Source: Phaseolus vulgaris (lineage: Eukaryota; Streptophyta; Magnoliopsida; Fabales; Fabaceae). Taken from it: a stretch of DNA of 64,000 nucleotides. Location: assembly GCF_000499845.2 (NCBI RefSeq), contig NC_023759.2, forward strand, positions 39,475,172 through 39,539,171. Direction: 5' to 3'. The notes under the pieces are model-generated. The model saw only the letters and a list, made by a program, of their open reading frames with translations. It was not told where the DNA came from and did not search any database. The position numbers and the translations under genes were made by a program. Shown here piece by piece: positions 45,511 through 62,439 of the stretch (position 1 is its first letter; each line of letters begins with the position of its first letter).

Positions 45511-46069
45511 AACAAACAAGTGATAGAAATCCAACCTTTGTGATTGGAAATCCCATGAATAATGTTCGTATGGGTAAAAAACAAGTCACTTGTTAGTTCT
45601 ACTAGCACTAAAGTTAATTTAAGATCAAATTTGTCCATTCTCGTGATGTGTGAAAGTGTTAAATACTGCATTATTGAAAGGGTAAACTTTGTGGTTAAAA
45701 TTCTATAAGGTATAAGAGTTTTAACGTCTTAACAAAGTTTTTAATGATTTTCATATCCCTTAAGTAGTATGTGATTTGCAACATACACTTGATGTAATCA
45801 CCTATACGAGTATCAAGTGGGGTTGCTTGTATGAGAGCTTGACAAGATCTTCAAAGCACTCATGAATATCGGGCACGCGCATGACCTAATAAACGCAACA
45901 CAACGATAACAATAATAATTGTGAGGGTGTATTGTAATTGACAAACTGCTAACACATACTAACTGTTTTGGTTCATATAACTTGCTATACCAACTTTGAT
46001 GCATTATATCTTATATGAATCCAAGTCTTTCTTCTTTCTTTCTTTTATCTCTTACCAAATGTGGGGGAT

Positions 46070-46089
46070 TGTTGTAAATCGAATGCGAG

Positions 46090-46145
<56 letters not shown>

Positions 46146-46649
46146 CAGATGTCGAAGAAAAGTTGTAGAAGAACGTCACGAAAACACCTATGATTTTGTC
46201 GGTGACTTTGGTTTTCTTTTTGCTTTCAGATTGGGTTTCATATATGGTGCCTTTGAGATCAGAACAAACTCCTGGAACGTTGCAAGTCCTTGTTCCACAT
46301 TCCTCCTCCGATTTCGACGATTACTCCATATTTTTCAAAACGACTTCTCTTCTTTCGTGGTTTTGAATCTTCTTTCTCCATCTGTAAATAGGAGTCTCTA
46401 GTTGTTCCAAAAAACACATTTTTGCCTCTCAAGTCTCTTTCTTTTCTAGTCTATAAAAAAATACACTTTTAATATTGTGTGTTTCTCTTTTCTTTTATTT
46501 TTGTAATCCTGGGTTATTTTTTTGTTCTTATAAGAGTTGTTTGCTAGTTCTGATATTCTCAGCTTTTATCCGATAAGTTCATGTTATATCCTGAGAGACT
46601 TACAGATTACATCACGAATAAATTTTTACAGACAGTGGTGATCCTAACA
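46070..46649 (+). mobile_element. 3' LTR of the second copia element
   Basis: A polypurine tract GTGGGGGAT (46061-46069) is followed by TGTTGTAAATC and ends ..GGTGATCCTAACA at 46649, so the termini are TG..CA. The 580-bp LTR contains a TA microsatellite near its start. The 5' LTR and gag are absent from the window, so a target duplication cannot be tested. The LTR lies about 850 bases upstream of the EF-Tu start codon. Confidence 0.7.
46091..46143. repeat. (TA)n microsatellite
   Basis: About 26 uninterrupted TA dinucleotides inside the 3' LTR of the second copia element. Likely length-variable. Confidence 0.95.
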
Positions 46650-47340
46650 TTTCATAAAATCATTTTTTTTTCCGTATTTTAGCTTTTATTTACTACATAT
46701 AGTATCGTAAGAATAGACATGCTTCAGTAGAAACATAACGACATAAATGGTTTATAAATAACAATGCTTAATTACACAATTCATCTATTATTGTATTTAT
46801 TCATTTTATACTTAAAGACAAGTAAATGCATATCTATAAAAGTTTTTTGTAAAGAAAAAGATGGTCAGTTTTCAAATTTTTTTTAAAGTTAATAAATAAA
46901 TAAATAACATAACATAACATGTAGTTAGTTCAAGGAATATGACTTAATTTTTCAATATAATATAACTTGTTATATGGAATAAAATTCTTTGCTGGAATAA
47001 CCCTATCCTCCCATAGATAATTTTTTTCACCTCGAACATAATTATTTATCATAAATTATACTTAAAATTTAGAAGAAAAAAAATCATTTCACTAAATAAA
47101 TTAAACCAAACACGAATTAAATCATTTATCTAAAACTTCAAATTTTAAAAGATAAAAAAATTATAATTTTAAGAAGATAAAAATTACTTCAAATAATTTC
47201 TGTCGGAACACATAATTTTTTCTTAGTGAGTACCAACATAAGAAAAGAAGGAGAAAAAAACATTGTACCAGAAAAAACGAAGTATGTGTTAGTTGAGGAT
47301 GTGTTGTTTTGGCGCTGTGCTTCCAAACATTGAGTGCTAG
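46650..47340. other. AT-rich upstream spacer of EF-Tu
   Basis: No coding sequence or repeat with definable ends. Small minus-strand frames at 47161-47410 overlap the EF-Tu promoter and look incidental. Confidence 0.5.
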
Positions 47341-47343
47341 AAT

Positions 47344-47444
47344 TGGGCCGCACGAATATGACGGGTCGGTGTCGGGCGCCCATTGTAAAACCCTCACTCT
47401 TCGCACTCACTGCAATTCGCTTGTCTTCCCTCTCCTAAAACCCT
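47344..47444 (+). promoter_or_regulatory. Site II and telo-box-like motifs of EF-Tu promoter
   Basis: TGGGCC (47344-47349) is a site II core, and AAAACCCT occurs at 47387-47394 and 47437-47444 (telo-box-like). This pairing is known from promoters of plant genes for translation machinery and mitochondrial components, where TCP-type factors act. It fits the downstream gene. Confidence 0.5.
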
Positions 47445-47495
47445 CGCCTCTGCACTCCATAGTTAGGGCTTTTCATTCTCCTCATCATTTCTTCA

Positions 47496-51122
<3,627 letters not shown>

Positions 51123-52968
51123 AACCGTTCGCCGTGACTCAAGTTTTAGTCTATACATTTGCAAAAGGGGTTGGAAGCCCCGAGACCTGACTATTTATCC
51201 TGAAAAATACAAACCATGTGCCAAGCAATTAATATTTAGCGGTTGTGTTGGATGAAATTCAGTAAATTGAGAAAAATTTAGAGAAGTTAATCTTCAATGT
51301 TCATTTTTGTAGTGCATAATTTTCAACATGCCCTTGATCACTGCAGCCTTTTTCTGCTTTATGAAAATAATGTGTATCTTGTGTTCCAACAGTCCGAGCT
51401 ATTGATATTGGATTTTACAAATTTTTTTGTTTTTAATTATGATGCTCATATTGTTTGGACCTCTATTGTTGATTGCGTCTATTGATTTGAGAGAAATAAA
51501 TAGGTTGGAATATGAATTGTTAGCTGCTGTGATACAATTAGTATCTCTGATTGGGAACTCCTGATTTTGTCTCTAAATCTTTCCAGTGCAAAATTGATTT
51601 ATGGAATCAAATCTGCACAAAAAATAACTCACGAAGTATTCCATATACTTCAATTGGTTGTAAATTTAACTATGTAGTTAAAACAATATAATTAAATAAA
51701 AAGCACCACCAGTTAATATACATAACAAATTAATTTCTAATGATTAAGGTTAAATTATTCTATTTAGAACAACCTTGCTTGGCATGTCCTTTCTCTTTTT
51801 AAACTTAGACAAGAGTAATTTGGAATGAGGAATATCCATGATGAAAAATGCAGGTATTCTCATATAAATATAGTTCCTCTATGCTACACATTGTTTCATT
51901 TAAACGACAGAATATTAATAATGCTCTTTAAATGTTGACTCGATGGAAAATAGTTTTTTCCAGCATTTATGAAAACGGGTAGTACTCAAATTCACAGCAT
52001 TTAAAGTTGTTTAGATTGATGTAGAAATAGATCAAATAATCTACTGATAGTTTATAACATAAAGTCATTATAGTTGATTTCCTTGTTTAAGGCTTGACTA
52101 GACTTAACCTATATTAAGCTTTTTATTTAAGGTCAGACAGTAAACTTTTATTTAACTTGACCGGCAGACTTGTTTAATAAAAGTATTAAAAATTAGTATA
52201 TTGCATTATTTTCACAACTAAAGATTATGCTTTTTACTTTAGCTAGTTTTAATATATTAAAACGTAATATTTTTTATGCAGATATGTTAATGAGGGACTT
52301 GTTTAACTCATTTTTTTAGTTTTTTTCAGTGAAAAGATCATTAACTCTAAGCTTGTTACCCTGTTCGTAGACAATATCTGTTGGTCTATTTAAATTTTAA
52401 TATAAAAAAGTCTTTAAACAAGTTAATATATTATGTCAAGCTTGAGTCATGAGATTATAGAACAAGTTAACTCGGACTTAGGCAAAGCGGAGCTAAGCTA
52501 GATCTATATCTACTTATAGGAGTGTCTTTATGTATTCGAAACGAGTTTTGATTGTAAAATGAAAAAAAAAGTGTCACCGCTTTTGATGAATTTGAATGGT
52601 GGTCAAGAGCTTTTATTGGGTATAAGAACTTTTAAACCCGAAGTATTCATTTCAACATCACACTAATTTTAACGATGAAATAGAGAAACTCGGTTTATTA
52701 ATCTGCAAAATTCTATATTACAAGTTACAAAACTAAGGAATACTTCCTGGGTTAATTGGAAGTAGGAAAATAACACAGAACAGAAGATTGTTGATCAGCA
52801 TTGTGCCTTGAAGATCTCATTATTAAACTAACTCGAACATTTGTTCTTTTACAGGCTGCTTTGCCTCACCCAACCCCATTACTGCAGACATCCAACCAAT
52901 CAGAAATAACTGAGCATTACCCAATTAGCCATATAGCATATCATCAAACTAATCTTCGAAGATGCCAC
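51123..52968. other. Spacer between two convergent gene ends
   Basis: Contains the 3' UTR of the EF-Tu gene. At about 52080-52500 there is a diverged repeat with words like GGCTTGACTAGACTTAACC and AAGTTAACTCGGACTTAGGC, which I recognise as a common plant repeat style but cannot name. No gene was seen. Confidence 0.45.
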
Positions 52969-55900
52969 TCAAGCAAGTCTCAGCACCACCAGTGCTAGCA
53001 ATGCTGCAGCAGTATAGTAAATATCTGTTATGGTCTTATCCAGCTTCTGCATCATTTTCTCTTCTTTCAAACCCAACTTTCCTGCGTTTTTGCTGATGCT
53101 CACAATTGTGACCCTGAGCTTATTTACTGCCCCAGAAAGCCAAACCAACCCCAATCCAAACCCAGTGTTGAACAAGCTAGAAGCACAGAAGGTAGACCTT
53201 CCACAAGCTAGGTTACACATTACTGATAGCAGAACCGCGAGGCCAGTTCCAGCAATGCCGGCAGAAAATTGTGTCAGGAGATCGGTAAGCTCAGGGCCCG
53301 ATTTCTTCAGGGAGATAATTGTGGTCTTGCCACGCTGCTTCTTGTCAACCATCAGGGACAGAAGGGTCTCACATGCATGTGAATAGTTCTTGTAGAGATC
53401 CCTGTCCCTGCCTACTTTCTTGTTCTTTCTTGGACCTGGCTTGACTTTGACTTTCTCAGGGCTTTAAGACAAGATAGAAACATTAATATCAAATACTTCT
53501 TGAGCACGAAATTACAATAGAGGTATTGTACATTCAGTATGCAGCCCAACAACTGAACATGATCAAATCTATCCACAACCATGTATAAAGTCAATATTAA
53601 AAGAAACTATAGAAGATGATACCCTTTTCTCATCAGGCAAAAATTAAAAAATTTCGATCAGATGGATTATTCTGATAATCTTAAATGTGGAAAAATAAAT
53701 AGCCAAAGCAGTGATGCATATGTTTAGTCTCTCATTGGACAAAAAACCATTACAAAAAAACAGCCCAAGTGTTGGCAATAAAGCAGCATATTAATGTCTC
53801 AATGGTTTCAAGTACCACCTAAGATTTACTACTGCAACCCACATTCTCCTTGATTTTTTTCTCATAATAGTAGAAAGGGGAAGGGAGTAAAAGGAAACTC
53901 AGTCTCAATCCTACTGTGGCACATACAAGTTTGATTTATCAAATTAACTTACATAATTCATACTATAGAAACAGTTTAATGCTCAGCAATTTAAAATCTA
54001 CGCAAGGGAGTTGGAAGATAAATACAGGCCATTTTTTACAATTCAACATCAGAGCATATCCCAGCTGGAAAACAGACACGATCAAGGAAAGTATATTCTG
54101 CATACCTCTTTAAAGGAGCAGCTAAAGTGGATTGATTCTTCAATGTAGAGGAATGACTTCTCTCTAATTCATTGATATTCACCCTGTCCATATGGAACAT
54201 CGTCAAATATGCTGTTAAATTTTGTGACCAGAAAATTATAGGTGCTTTCTATTACAGAAGAACTGATAACACCATAATTTAAAAACCAATTGAAGCAAGG
54301 AAACACAAGTTGAACAGTTGATTTAAACTAAATTAGGTTAATTCCCATACAAGTATTCATATTTTTAACGGCCAAAGATAGGGAATCCCCACCATCCATC
54401 CATTGCTGTGAGATTAAAGTGCTAGGAATTGTTAGCGGTCACAAATAACAACTAATTTAAGCAGACACTAGTTTATTTTGTTTTGAACTGCTAGGATATG
54501 TTTATAGAGTTCCTTCCCAACATATTTTCACTATCAAGGACGGCCTCCAAACAAATGCCTTCTTCAAGATTTGAACTTTGACCCTCCCAATAATTACCAT
54601 GCATTTATATGACACTTAATAAATTTATTGCAATGTATAACACACACATATAATGACACATATAATTTGCAAACATGCTTTGCTAAAATTGTTATTTAGA
54701 TGTTGAATATCTAACTAATGCAGAGTGGTTGATGCTAATCCAAAGATCAACATAATTTACAAAGAATTCTTAAGTATATAAAATAGTCCTTCAGATGACT
54801 GGACAATCAGAACCTGTTTAAAAAAGTCAAGATGGTCAACATATTTATACCAACTGAAGTGTGGAACAAGCATAGATTGCTTTTCACCCTTTCCTGAGCT
54901 TTTTGATATGTATGACTCAGCAACTACAGAGAGAAGATCTTTCAACTGAATTGCAGTACCCATACATGTGATTTGACCATCTGGATGAACCGTGATCTTT
55001 GAAGAAAGGGCTGAATCTTGAACAAGAGGCAGTAAAAGCTTCTGAATGATGAATTTGTTAGTTGGGTAGATAAGAGATGACAATGGTTGTTGAGATTCAC
55101 CAATGCCTGCCAACTGCAATTTCATTAAGTCGGGCAACAAAGATAAATTTGCTCCATCTATTCCTGCTTCAGCAGTCTCAGACATTAGCATATTTATAAT
55201 TTCATCACGCTTAGTGCATTGTTCAACAATTCCAAAGCCAAAAAGAACTGCATTTGAGCAGTTTGCTGCAACCAAAGACAAATATCGATATTCAGAAGTC
55301 AAAATAAGCACAAAAGATTTACTACCATAAATCATCTTAGGCATTCAGCTCAAAAATAAGAAAAGATGCAATCAAATATCTTAGGCAAGTTAGTAACACA
55401 TAACATCTGAGAGAGCAAGCCAACTTCAATGGTTACTCTAAATCTTTGGTCATCAGATTTACTATCTTGTCACCTTTTAGAATCCACTAAGGGACTTGAG
55501 TTCCCACATTAGAAGTTTCGGATAACAGTGGGGGATTTCTAGGGCTTTTGGTTCTACAACAACCATAGATAGCTTTTTTGGTGTGATTCTTCCAAGGTTC
55601 TTATCACCACTAAATTAACATGTGAAAGAAAGATCCATAATCAATATACAAAGACAAAAAAATGAGCCATCCTCATTACTACAATGAGACATTCAATGGA
55701 ATTTTGCATGAAACACATGAGAAATCAGAGAACATGGAAATTCAAAAGGTATCTACATCAAATAGAATTTAAGTAGTGTAGCTAGCCAAATGTGAGATTT
55801 CTACATGATTAGTCTAGGAGAGGAGAAGATAGAATCACTATTGAACAGGCAGTACAAGGTGGGTAGGGGTGTATCAGTTACTTGAAATTTTCAAATATTC

Positions 55901-56804
55901 TACTCTACTACCAATGCATGGGAACGATCAAACAGTAATCTAACATCATAGATAAAGTTAACCACAAACTTGACCTTGTTCATCCATAAGCACCGGACTT
56001 TGAACTGATGAGTCAACATTAATAACCTCATTGTAATCAAACCATTCATTCTGGCCTTTCCTTAACTCCCCACATGGGCTTTGCTTAAGATAAGGAGACT
56101 GATATCTGATCAGGTCTACTTTTGCTACTGGAGAAGGAAAGGATATTTGGTAGCCCTGTCTTGAAAAACAAATTAAAACATATAAGAAACTAAAAAACTA
56201 AGCATGCACAACACGGTCAAAATTATTTCAGTATAAGAACCCATGGAGGATAATATTATGAGTTTTAGAGAGGAACTTTGTCATTGTAGGGGAACAATTC
56301 ACAGTTTAAGAAATGGTAGATTGTCGTGTAACCTTCAAATCATCATTATTCATTTACTCAAATAGTTTGTAATTAAATTTAGAAATGAAAAATTCACCCT
56401 CCCTCCTCCACAGATAGCCTTATTGAATTACGAATACGAATGATTAAAAGGTAACATAATCTCTTATCTTATTCTATTCCTTTCATCATAAAATATTTAT
56501 AAATTGCAGAAGAATTTATAATATTTACAAATTACCAAAATCGAAAAACTTATCCCCATTGCCAAACATAGCCCTGCGTGATCATACCAAGGTCACATAG
56601 TCACAATCCCTTAGTGAAAACTTAACATCACCATACCCATTTTACAGTACAACACCATTCCATTCATTGATACTGCTAAAAAACATAAAAACCTCAGCTT
56701 GTTGATGTTACCTTCATGTTGGTGCCGGGCAAACCCAGTTGTGGGTGTAAGACAAGACCGGGAGGGTAACCATGAGAAGCCATCAAACAGAGACTCTGCA
56801 CCAT
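52969..56804 (-). CDS. Uncharacterised protein with C-terminal membrane segments
   Basis: Five exons give 419 residues: 56804-56712, 56155-55975, 55265-54851, 54183-54106 and 53461-52969. All borders are GT..AG and all phases agree. The start MVQSLCLMASHG is the first in-frame Met after a stop codon. I do not recognise a named family. The middle has FGFGIVEQCTKRDEIINML, LLLPLVQDSALSSKITVHPD and the stretch KGEKQSMLVPHFSW. A basic region follows (KPGPRKNKKVGRDRDLY). The last 110 residues have three hydrophobic segments (about SAGIAGTGLAVLLSVMCNLA, FNTGFGLGLVWLSGAV and YYTAAALLALVVLRLA), so it is likely a membrane protein anchored near its C-terminus. It converges with the EF-Tu gene and diverges from the BPM gene. 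Compartment and function are unknown. Confidence 0.85.
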
Positions 56805-58578
56805 TTTTGAAAGAAACCCGGCTTAAGAAACGATTTTCTGTAGCCAAAAGCTCCCTCCTTTCGTGCCCTCGGTCATGCCCTCGTGCTCTTATCCCTTCGT
56901 GCACCTCAAATCCTGAATATTTTCCCCAAACCCCAAAAAATAATTAGGTTTTATTGTGATCCATCACCTCAACAAAAAAATAAAAAAACACTTGCTGGAT
57001 CCAGAAACTTCCAAAATGGAAAAACTAATGGTACGCACCGGCGTGATAGTCAACGTTCGAATTTACAAGAAAAACAGAGAATTAGTTTGTGGTTGGCTTC
57101 ATACTGTAAAACTACATTAATACTACGTTTATTGTTTTATTAATGAAAAATGGCTTGCACCATGCGTTGTCACCAGAAAAATATGTTAAATAAAATATTT
57201 GAATGTTATGTGTTGAAGTGGACTTAACACATTTGGGTGAGAATATATCAACATCAATGTCAAAATATTATAAATACCTTTTTTATTAACAGATTTTGTG
57301 GTTAAAAATTATAATAAATACATTAGATGTTGAGAATATAAAAATATAATATAGTTTAATTAGAATGTACTAACAATAACTTTTTTAGCATTTTTATAAT
57401 ATTACTTTTAAAGTTATGTATAAAATATTTTATATTTTTTAATTAAATAGTATTAGATATCTTAGAGTATATTAAAATAAATTCAACATCAAAATGTTTA
57501 GCATGAAAAAGCCCTTCATAACAATGATAGTTTTATAGTATACTACAAATGAAAGCTAAAATTTAAGTTTTTCTAATGGTCATAAAGATAACCTATTTTT
57601 ATCTATATTAAAATTAAATGTAAGAGTTTATTTTATATTTTTCTAATAAATAATTATTCTTCCATCATAAAAATAAAGTAAAAAATAGTACAATTTGAGT
57701 TTTTAAAGCAATTAAATCAAACTAAAGAATGAATAAAAATTGAAAAGCAATTTTCATGACTTTCCAATGGTCTTAATCTAAACTATTCAAATACTTTCCT
57801 AAAATATAGATTAAATGATGGATAGCATAAACATGTTAGTATTAATTGTTTTTAATATTTATTTTTTGTTAATTTTCCTTAAAAAAACTTTATCATATTA
57901 CTACAACAACTTCGGAAACAACTCTAGTATCATTGAATGTTTTTTAACTAAAGTAAGTATAATATATTTCAAATATATCTTATCTTTAATTTTGACTTAA
58001 CCAAAAACAAAATTTCACCTCATTTTCAAGAAGACAAAACACATAAATGACCATTTATAAGAAGAATAAGTTTTAACCAAATCATAGAAACCTGAAACTC
58101 ATAAGTCACCGACCGGTTAGTGCTTCAGACAGTGTTTGTCTGGTAAGTTTTTTCTTACAGTATTACGCACACGTGTCTGGGAAGGAACGCGAGCGGATGG
58201 AGACAGGTAGTTGCGCGTCTCATCAAATAATAAATATTCCAATTTCCATTTTCCATTTTCCGAAAAAAATATTATTTAAAGCCATAGCCATTCTAATTGC
58301 GAGCCTTTATCTGTCATTTCGTTTCTCAATCTTTACTTTTCCTTCTCTTCTCCTCTTCTCTCTCTCTCTGAATCGAAACCCTAGAAATTCATCGTCTTCC
58401 ACAATCTGACACCTCTCCCAAACGGAACCTATATTCTCTCATCAAACCTCACTTATCCAAATCTGATACTCCAATCCCCGTCCCAATTCCCCGCATCGAC
58501 CTCACTGCCCCAATTTCCCCAATTCCCAACTTAACGCCACAATCTTAGAATCGCCGATTTCTTCACGGTGGCTAGCGC
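56805..58578. promoter_or_regulatory. Divergent intergenic region between membrane-protein gene and BPM gene
   Basis: A 1.77-kb spacer should hold both promoters. The BPM side has a CT-rich leader (58320-58370) and the telo box AAACCCTA at 58376-58383. The central part (57170-58080) is AT-rich without recognisable features. The ATG-proximal part of the minus-strand gene has no clear TATA box. Confidence 0.5.
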
Positions 58579-61500
58579 ATGGGTAAGATTCTCCGAGAAA
58601 CCGCGAAGCCATCGGCGAATTCTTCATCGGCGTCCCCCTCTTCGGCAGCGCCCGCCACCACGTCTTCCACGTCGGTGACGGAGACTGTGAGGGGCTCGCA
58701 CCAGTTCAAGATCACGGGGTACTCGCTCTCGAAGGGGATCGGGATTGGCAAGTACATGCCCTCCGAGCAGTTTTCCGTTGGAGGGTACGATTGGGCGATT
58801 TATTTTTACCCCGATGGGAAGAGCGTGGAGGACAATGCCACCTACGTGTCGCTCTTCATCGCTCTGGCCAGCGACGGCACCGACGTTAGGGCACTTTTCG
58901 AGTTGACCCTTTTGGATCAGAGTGGCAAGGAAAGGCACAAGGTGCATAGCCATTTCGAGAGGACACTCGAAAGCGGGCCTTACACGTTAAAATACCGCGG
59001 TAGTATGTGGTGGGTTGAGATTTAAAAATCAATTTTGATATTAATCTTGTTTTTTCAATTTCGTCCCTGCCTTGCGTTTTAATTTTGTGTAGTCTAAAAA
59101 ACATATTTGTTAAGTTGTCTCCGAGCTCCTGATTTCCAGTTTAACTAGTGGTGTCTCTTTTGAGTCCTTAAATGTTGTCGCTCATATTTGTCTTACTGAG
59201 TCGAGCTAGATTGCGTCTTAAGAAGGATATATCTGGTCTTTTACCCAAAAAAAAAAACTAGTATGTTTGTTAAACTTCTAATATTATTGGAAGGTGACAG
59301 GTTTACATAACGTATGCTAACATATGCTTTCGAGGAAGCAGTTATGAAAACAAAAATGGAAAGTATTTATTGAGAAGGAAAACATTTACATTCTTTTTTT
59401 AAAGTAATTGAATGTTTTTAATTGGTTGGGTTAGGTTTTCCTTAACAAGTACGCACCCCAAACCCCCCCCCCCCCCCCAAAAAAAAAAAAAAAATTATTT
59501 AATGTACTGCATTTTCATTTTCATGTCAAGTACTTGTCTATCTTATCTTGAACGCAGCTGTTGTATACCAAATTGTGTGATCATTTTCTTTACGAGGTAA
59601 CTCTCGTAAGGTGTCGTATGTTTGTCCTTCTTGTCTTATGGAGTGAGTTTCATTGAGTGTTTTAAGTGGTGAGATCTTTCATCCCTTGAGAGTTTCTCCT
59701 CCCACAAATGGCATGGTAAAGTGATACAGAAATATCAATTTAGAGAAATAAAATGTTCATGTCCAGTGTTGTCAAGAATCACAAGTAACTCGCTAACTCT
59801 TGATACTATGAGTTTCTTTTGGACGTCTGGTGTCCACTTCCTAGCTCGTCAGTAGCTATGCGGATTGCAAGTTTCATTGTTGATCCGCTTCTATCCTCTT
59901 TACTTAGACCAACAAAGAGGCTCTTTTCCACTCTGCAGTTCACTATTGGTCTTTGCCACCATCGTTGTCGATTATTACCATTTCCAGATGTTAGCATAGT
60001 TGTACTGGTTGGATGCATTCTTTGTTGAAGTTGTGCGGCAGCTGTTTGGTATGTGTTGGCCGATTTTGATTCTTCTCAGTTTGGGCCTATTTAGTGTGTT
60101 TGTGTCAGTTGGGTATTACGTATTATTTTTTTGACTTATTGAGTTATTATTTATTTTTCTTATCTATTCTATTTTTATGTATATGCATGTATGTATAAAT
60201 ATAGTTTTGCATTTCTTTACCCCCTTCCTATCCTCGAACATTGTAAGTGGCTTCATGCCCTTTTACTGATATTTTGTTGTATTTGCTAATTACTTGATGT
60301 TTTGGGTGTTTCAGGGGTTACAAAAGATTTTTTAAGAGAACAGCTCTGGAAACATCGGACTACCTTAAAGATGATTGTCTCTCTGTGAATTGTAGTGTTG
60401 GTGTTGTGAGGTCACGTACAGAAGGTCCTAAAATCTATACCATAGCAATACCACCCTCTAGCATTGGTCAGCAATTTGGGCAACTACTTGAAAATCGTAA
60501 AGGAAGTGATGTGAATTTTGAAGTGGACGGAGAAATTTTTGCTGCTCATAAATTGGTATTAGCGGCTCGCTCACCTGTTTTTAGAGCACAGCTTTTTGGT
60601 CCTATGAAAGATCAGAATACCCAGTGTATTAAGGTTGAAGACATGGAGGCTCCAGTTTTCAAGGTTTGTTAAATGCTTTTCCCGTTTTTCATTTGATTTT
60701 GTTTGTAATGTGGTTACCTAATGTGGTTTTGGTTTGTATTTTGCTCTTTATTCTAACCGCATGTGCTTCATGATTTTGTGCATTTTTTCCTTGACTTTTC
60801 TTTTGTAGTTCCGTTATTAGAATTTGTATTTCTTTATACCCACTCATCTCAGGCGCATGTGTTAATTAGTCTTACTGTATTCAAATAGGTTTGCAAAAAC
60901 ACAATTTAATGTAGTTTCAATCTGTATCTCTTTTCGTGCTTCTCCCCTCTGAAAAAAGCACACGTTTCATTGTATTACTTTTTTCTTCATATGCATGGCT
61001 ATCAGATAAGTTAAAAATTTTGTGGTATCACTGCCCAGATGGTGGTGTCATTAGCTGTAATATCACTTTGCTGAATAAGACACACTAATCCATTTTCAAA
61101 TCACTTGCATTTCTACTCATTTTTTTCCTCTTTCTTTTCTTTTTCCATTTTCTCACTTTCCATCACTCCGTCCAAACAAAGTGCAAGGTTAATGAATGTA
61201 ATTTGATGTTGGCATAATATAACAAATAGTATATTTAATATTTTAAATATGCAGAGAAAATTTCAAGCTTTTAGTTTTTTTGTAATTACATTATGGGAGT
61301 ACTTGGTGACTCTGGTTCCTTACAATTACAAAATGCAACTATGCAAGGCTTGGGTCTAGCTCAAATGTGAATTTGTCTGTCTGTTTAACTTGATAAATTG
61401 CAGTGAGCAATATGCTTGTAGAATGTTTTGTCAGTTGTGTCATGTCTTTATTTTTCAGGCATTGCTTCATTTTATATACTGGGACTCACTACCAGACATG

Positions 61501-62439
61501 CATGAGCTTACTGGGTTGAACTCGAAGTGGGCATCAACCTTGATGGCTCAGCATCTTCTAGCAGCAGCTGATCGATATGGCTTAGAGAGGCTTAGGCTGA
61601 AGTGTGAAGCAAGTCTTTGTGAAGACGTAGCGATTAATACTGTGGCTACGACTCTAGCCTTGGCAGAGCAGCACCATTGTTTCCAGCTGAAAGCTGTTTG
61701 TCTCAAGTTTATCGCTACTTCTGAAAATCTTAGAGGTTTGTTTTTCCATCTGAACACTTACCACAAGAAGTACAGTATTATCGGGGAATTGTGAAAGTTG
61801 TCGGCAAGTTAGAGTTGTTATTGTATCAATTGTGATGCTGTCAATTGTCATTGTCTTCCAGTTTGTATTTGCATGAAAAAAATGCTAAGCATTAAAGGGA
61901 TCATATGTTTTACTTTAAAGTGATATTTTTTATGTAACTAATTATTAATCCATCTAAAACGTCCGGTTGTCCCAAGTTGATCTCGAAGACTTGTGTCATT
62001 AATTTATACCAGAAACTTTATGCATAATTTGTATCTTTGTAAATGTTTAATTTTTCTCTCTGCTTCCTTCTCTTGTAATTTTTCATTGAAAAATAAGACA
62101 AAAAAGTGCCTAGATCGTGGAACAACCAGTATACGTCTTCCAGGATTTTGGTTTAAGGGTTGAAATATTTGGTATTTCGAATGAAAAGGTTGATAACTTT
62201 CTTAATCCCTCATCCAGAAAATTATTATTAACCATTGTATTTCATGTTTTGATTCCTCAGCTGTGATGCAAACTGACGGATTTGAGTACTTGAAGGAAAG
62301 TTGCCCATCTGTTCTGACTGAGCTATTGGAGTACGTGGCCAGATTTACTGAGCATTCGGACTTCATGTGCAAGCATAGGAATGAAGCACTACTTGATGGC
62401 AGTGACATAAATGGGAGGCGGGTCAAGCAAAGGCTCTAG
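58579..62439 (+). CDS. BPM: BTB/POZ and MATH domain-containing protein (BPM type)
   Basis: Four exons give 411 residues: 58579-59009, 60315-60663, 61459-61735 and 62261-62439; phases and GT..AG borders agree. The length fits the plant BPM family (about 400). After a Ser/Ala-rich start comes the MATH domain at about 36-165 ([33 protein letters not shown]). The BTB/POZ domain lies at about 195-305 ([32 protein letters not shown], then [25 protein letters not shown]). A short BACK-like end follows. In Arabidopsis, BPM proteins link CUL3 ubiquitin ligases, through BTB, to substrates held by MATH, including HB6-type homeodomain factors, ERF/AP2 factors and PP2CA phosphatases. The same role is inferred here. 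The large first intron interrupts the MATH/BTB boundary. Confidence 0.95.
59465..59496. repeat. Poly-C / poly-A run in BPM intron 1
   Basis: About 16 C residues are followed directly by about 17 A residues. Such a run is prone to length change and to sequencing or assembly error. Confidence 0.85.

Noticed and set aside
54400..54600. Extra exon of the membrane-protein gene
   Set aside because: The phase problem that suggested an extra exon disappears when the donor at 54851 is used; total coding length is then an exact multiple of three.
58624..58953. Minus-strand 109-residue frame over BPM exon 1
   Set aside because: Shadow of the GC-rich MATH-coding exon on the other strand.
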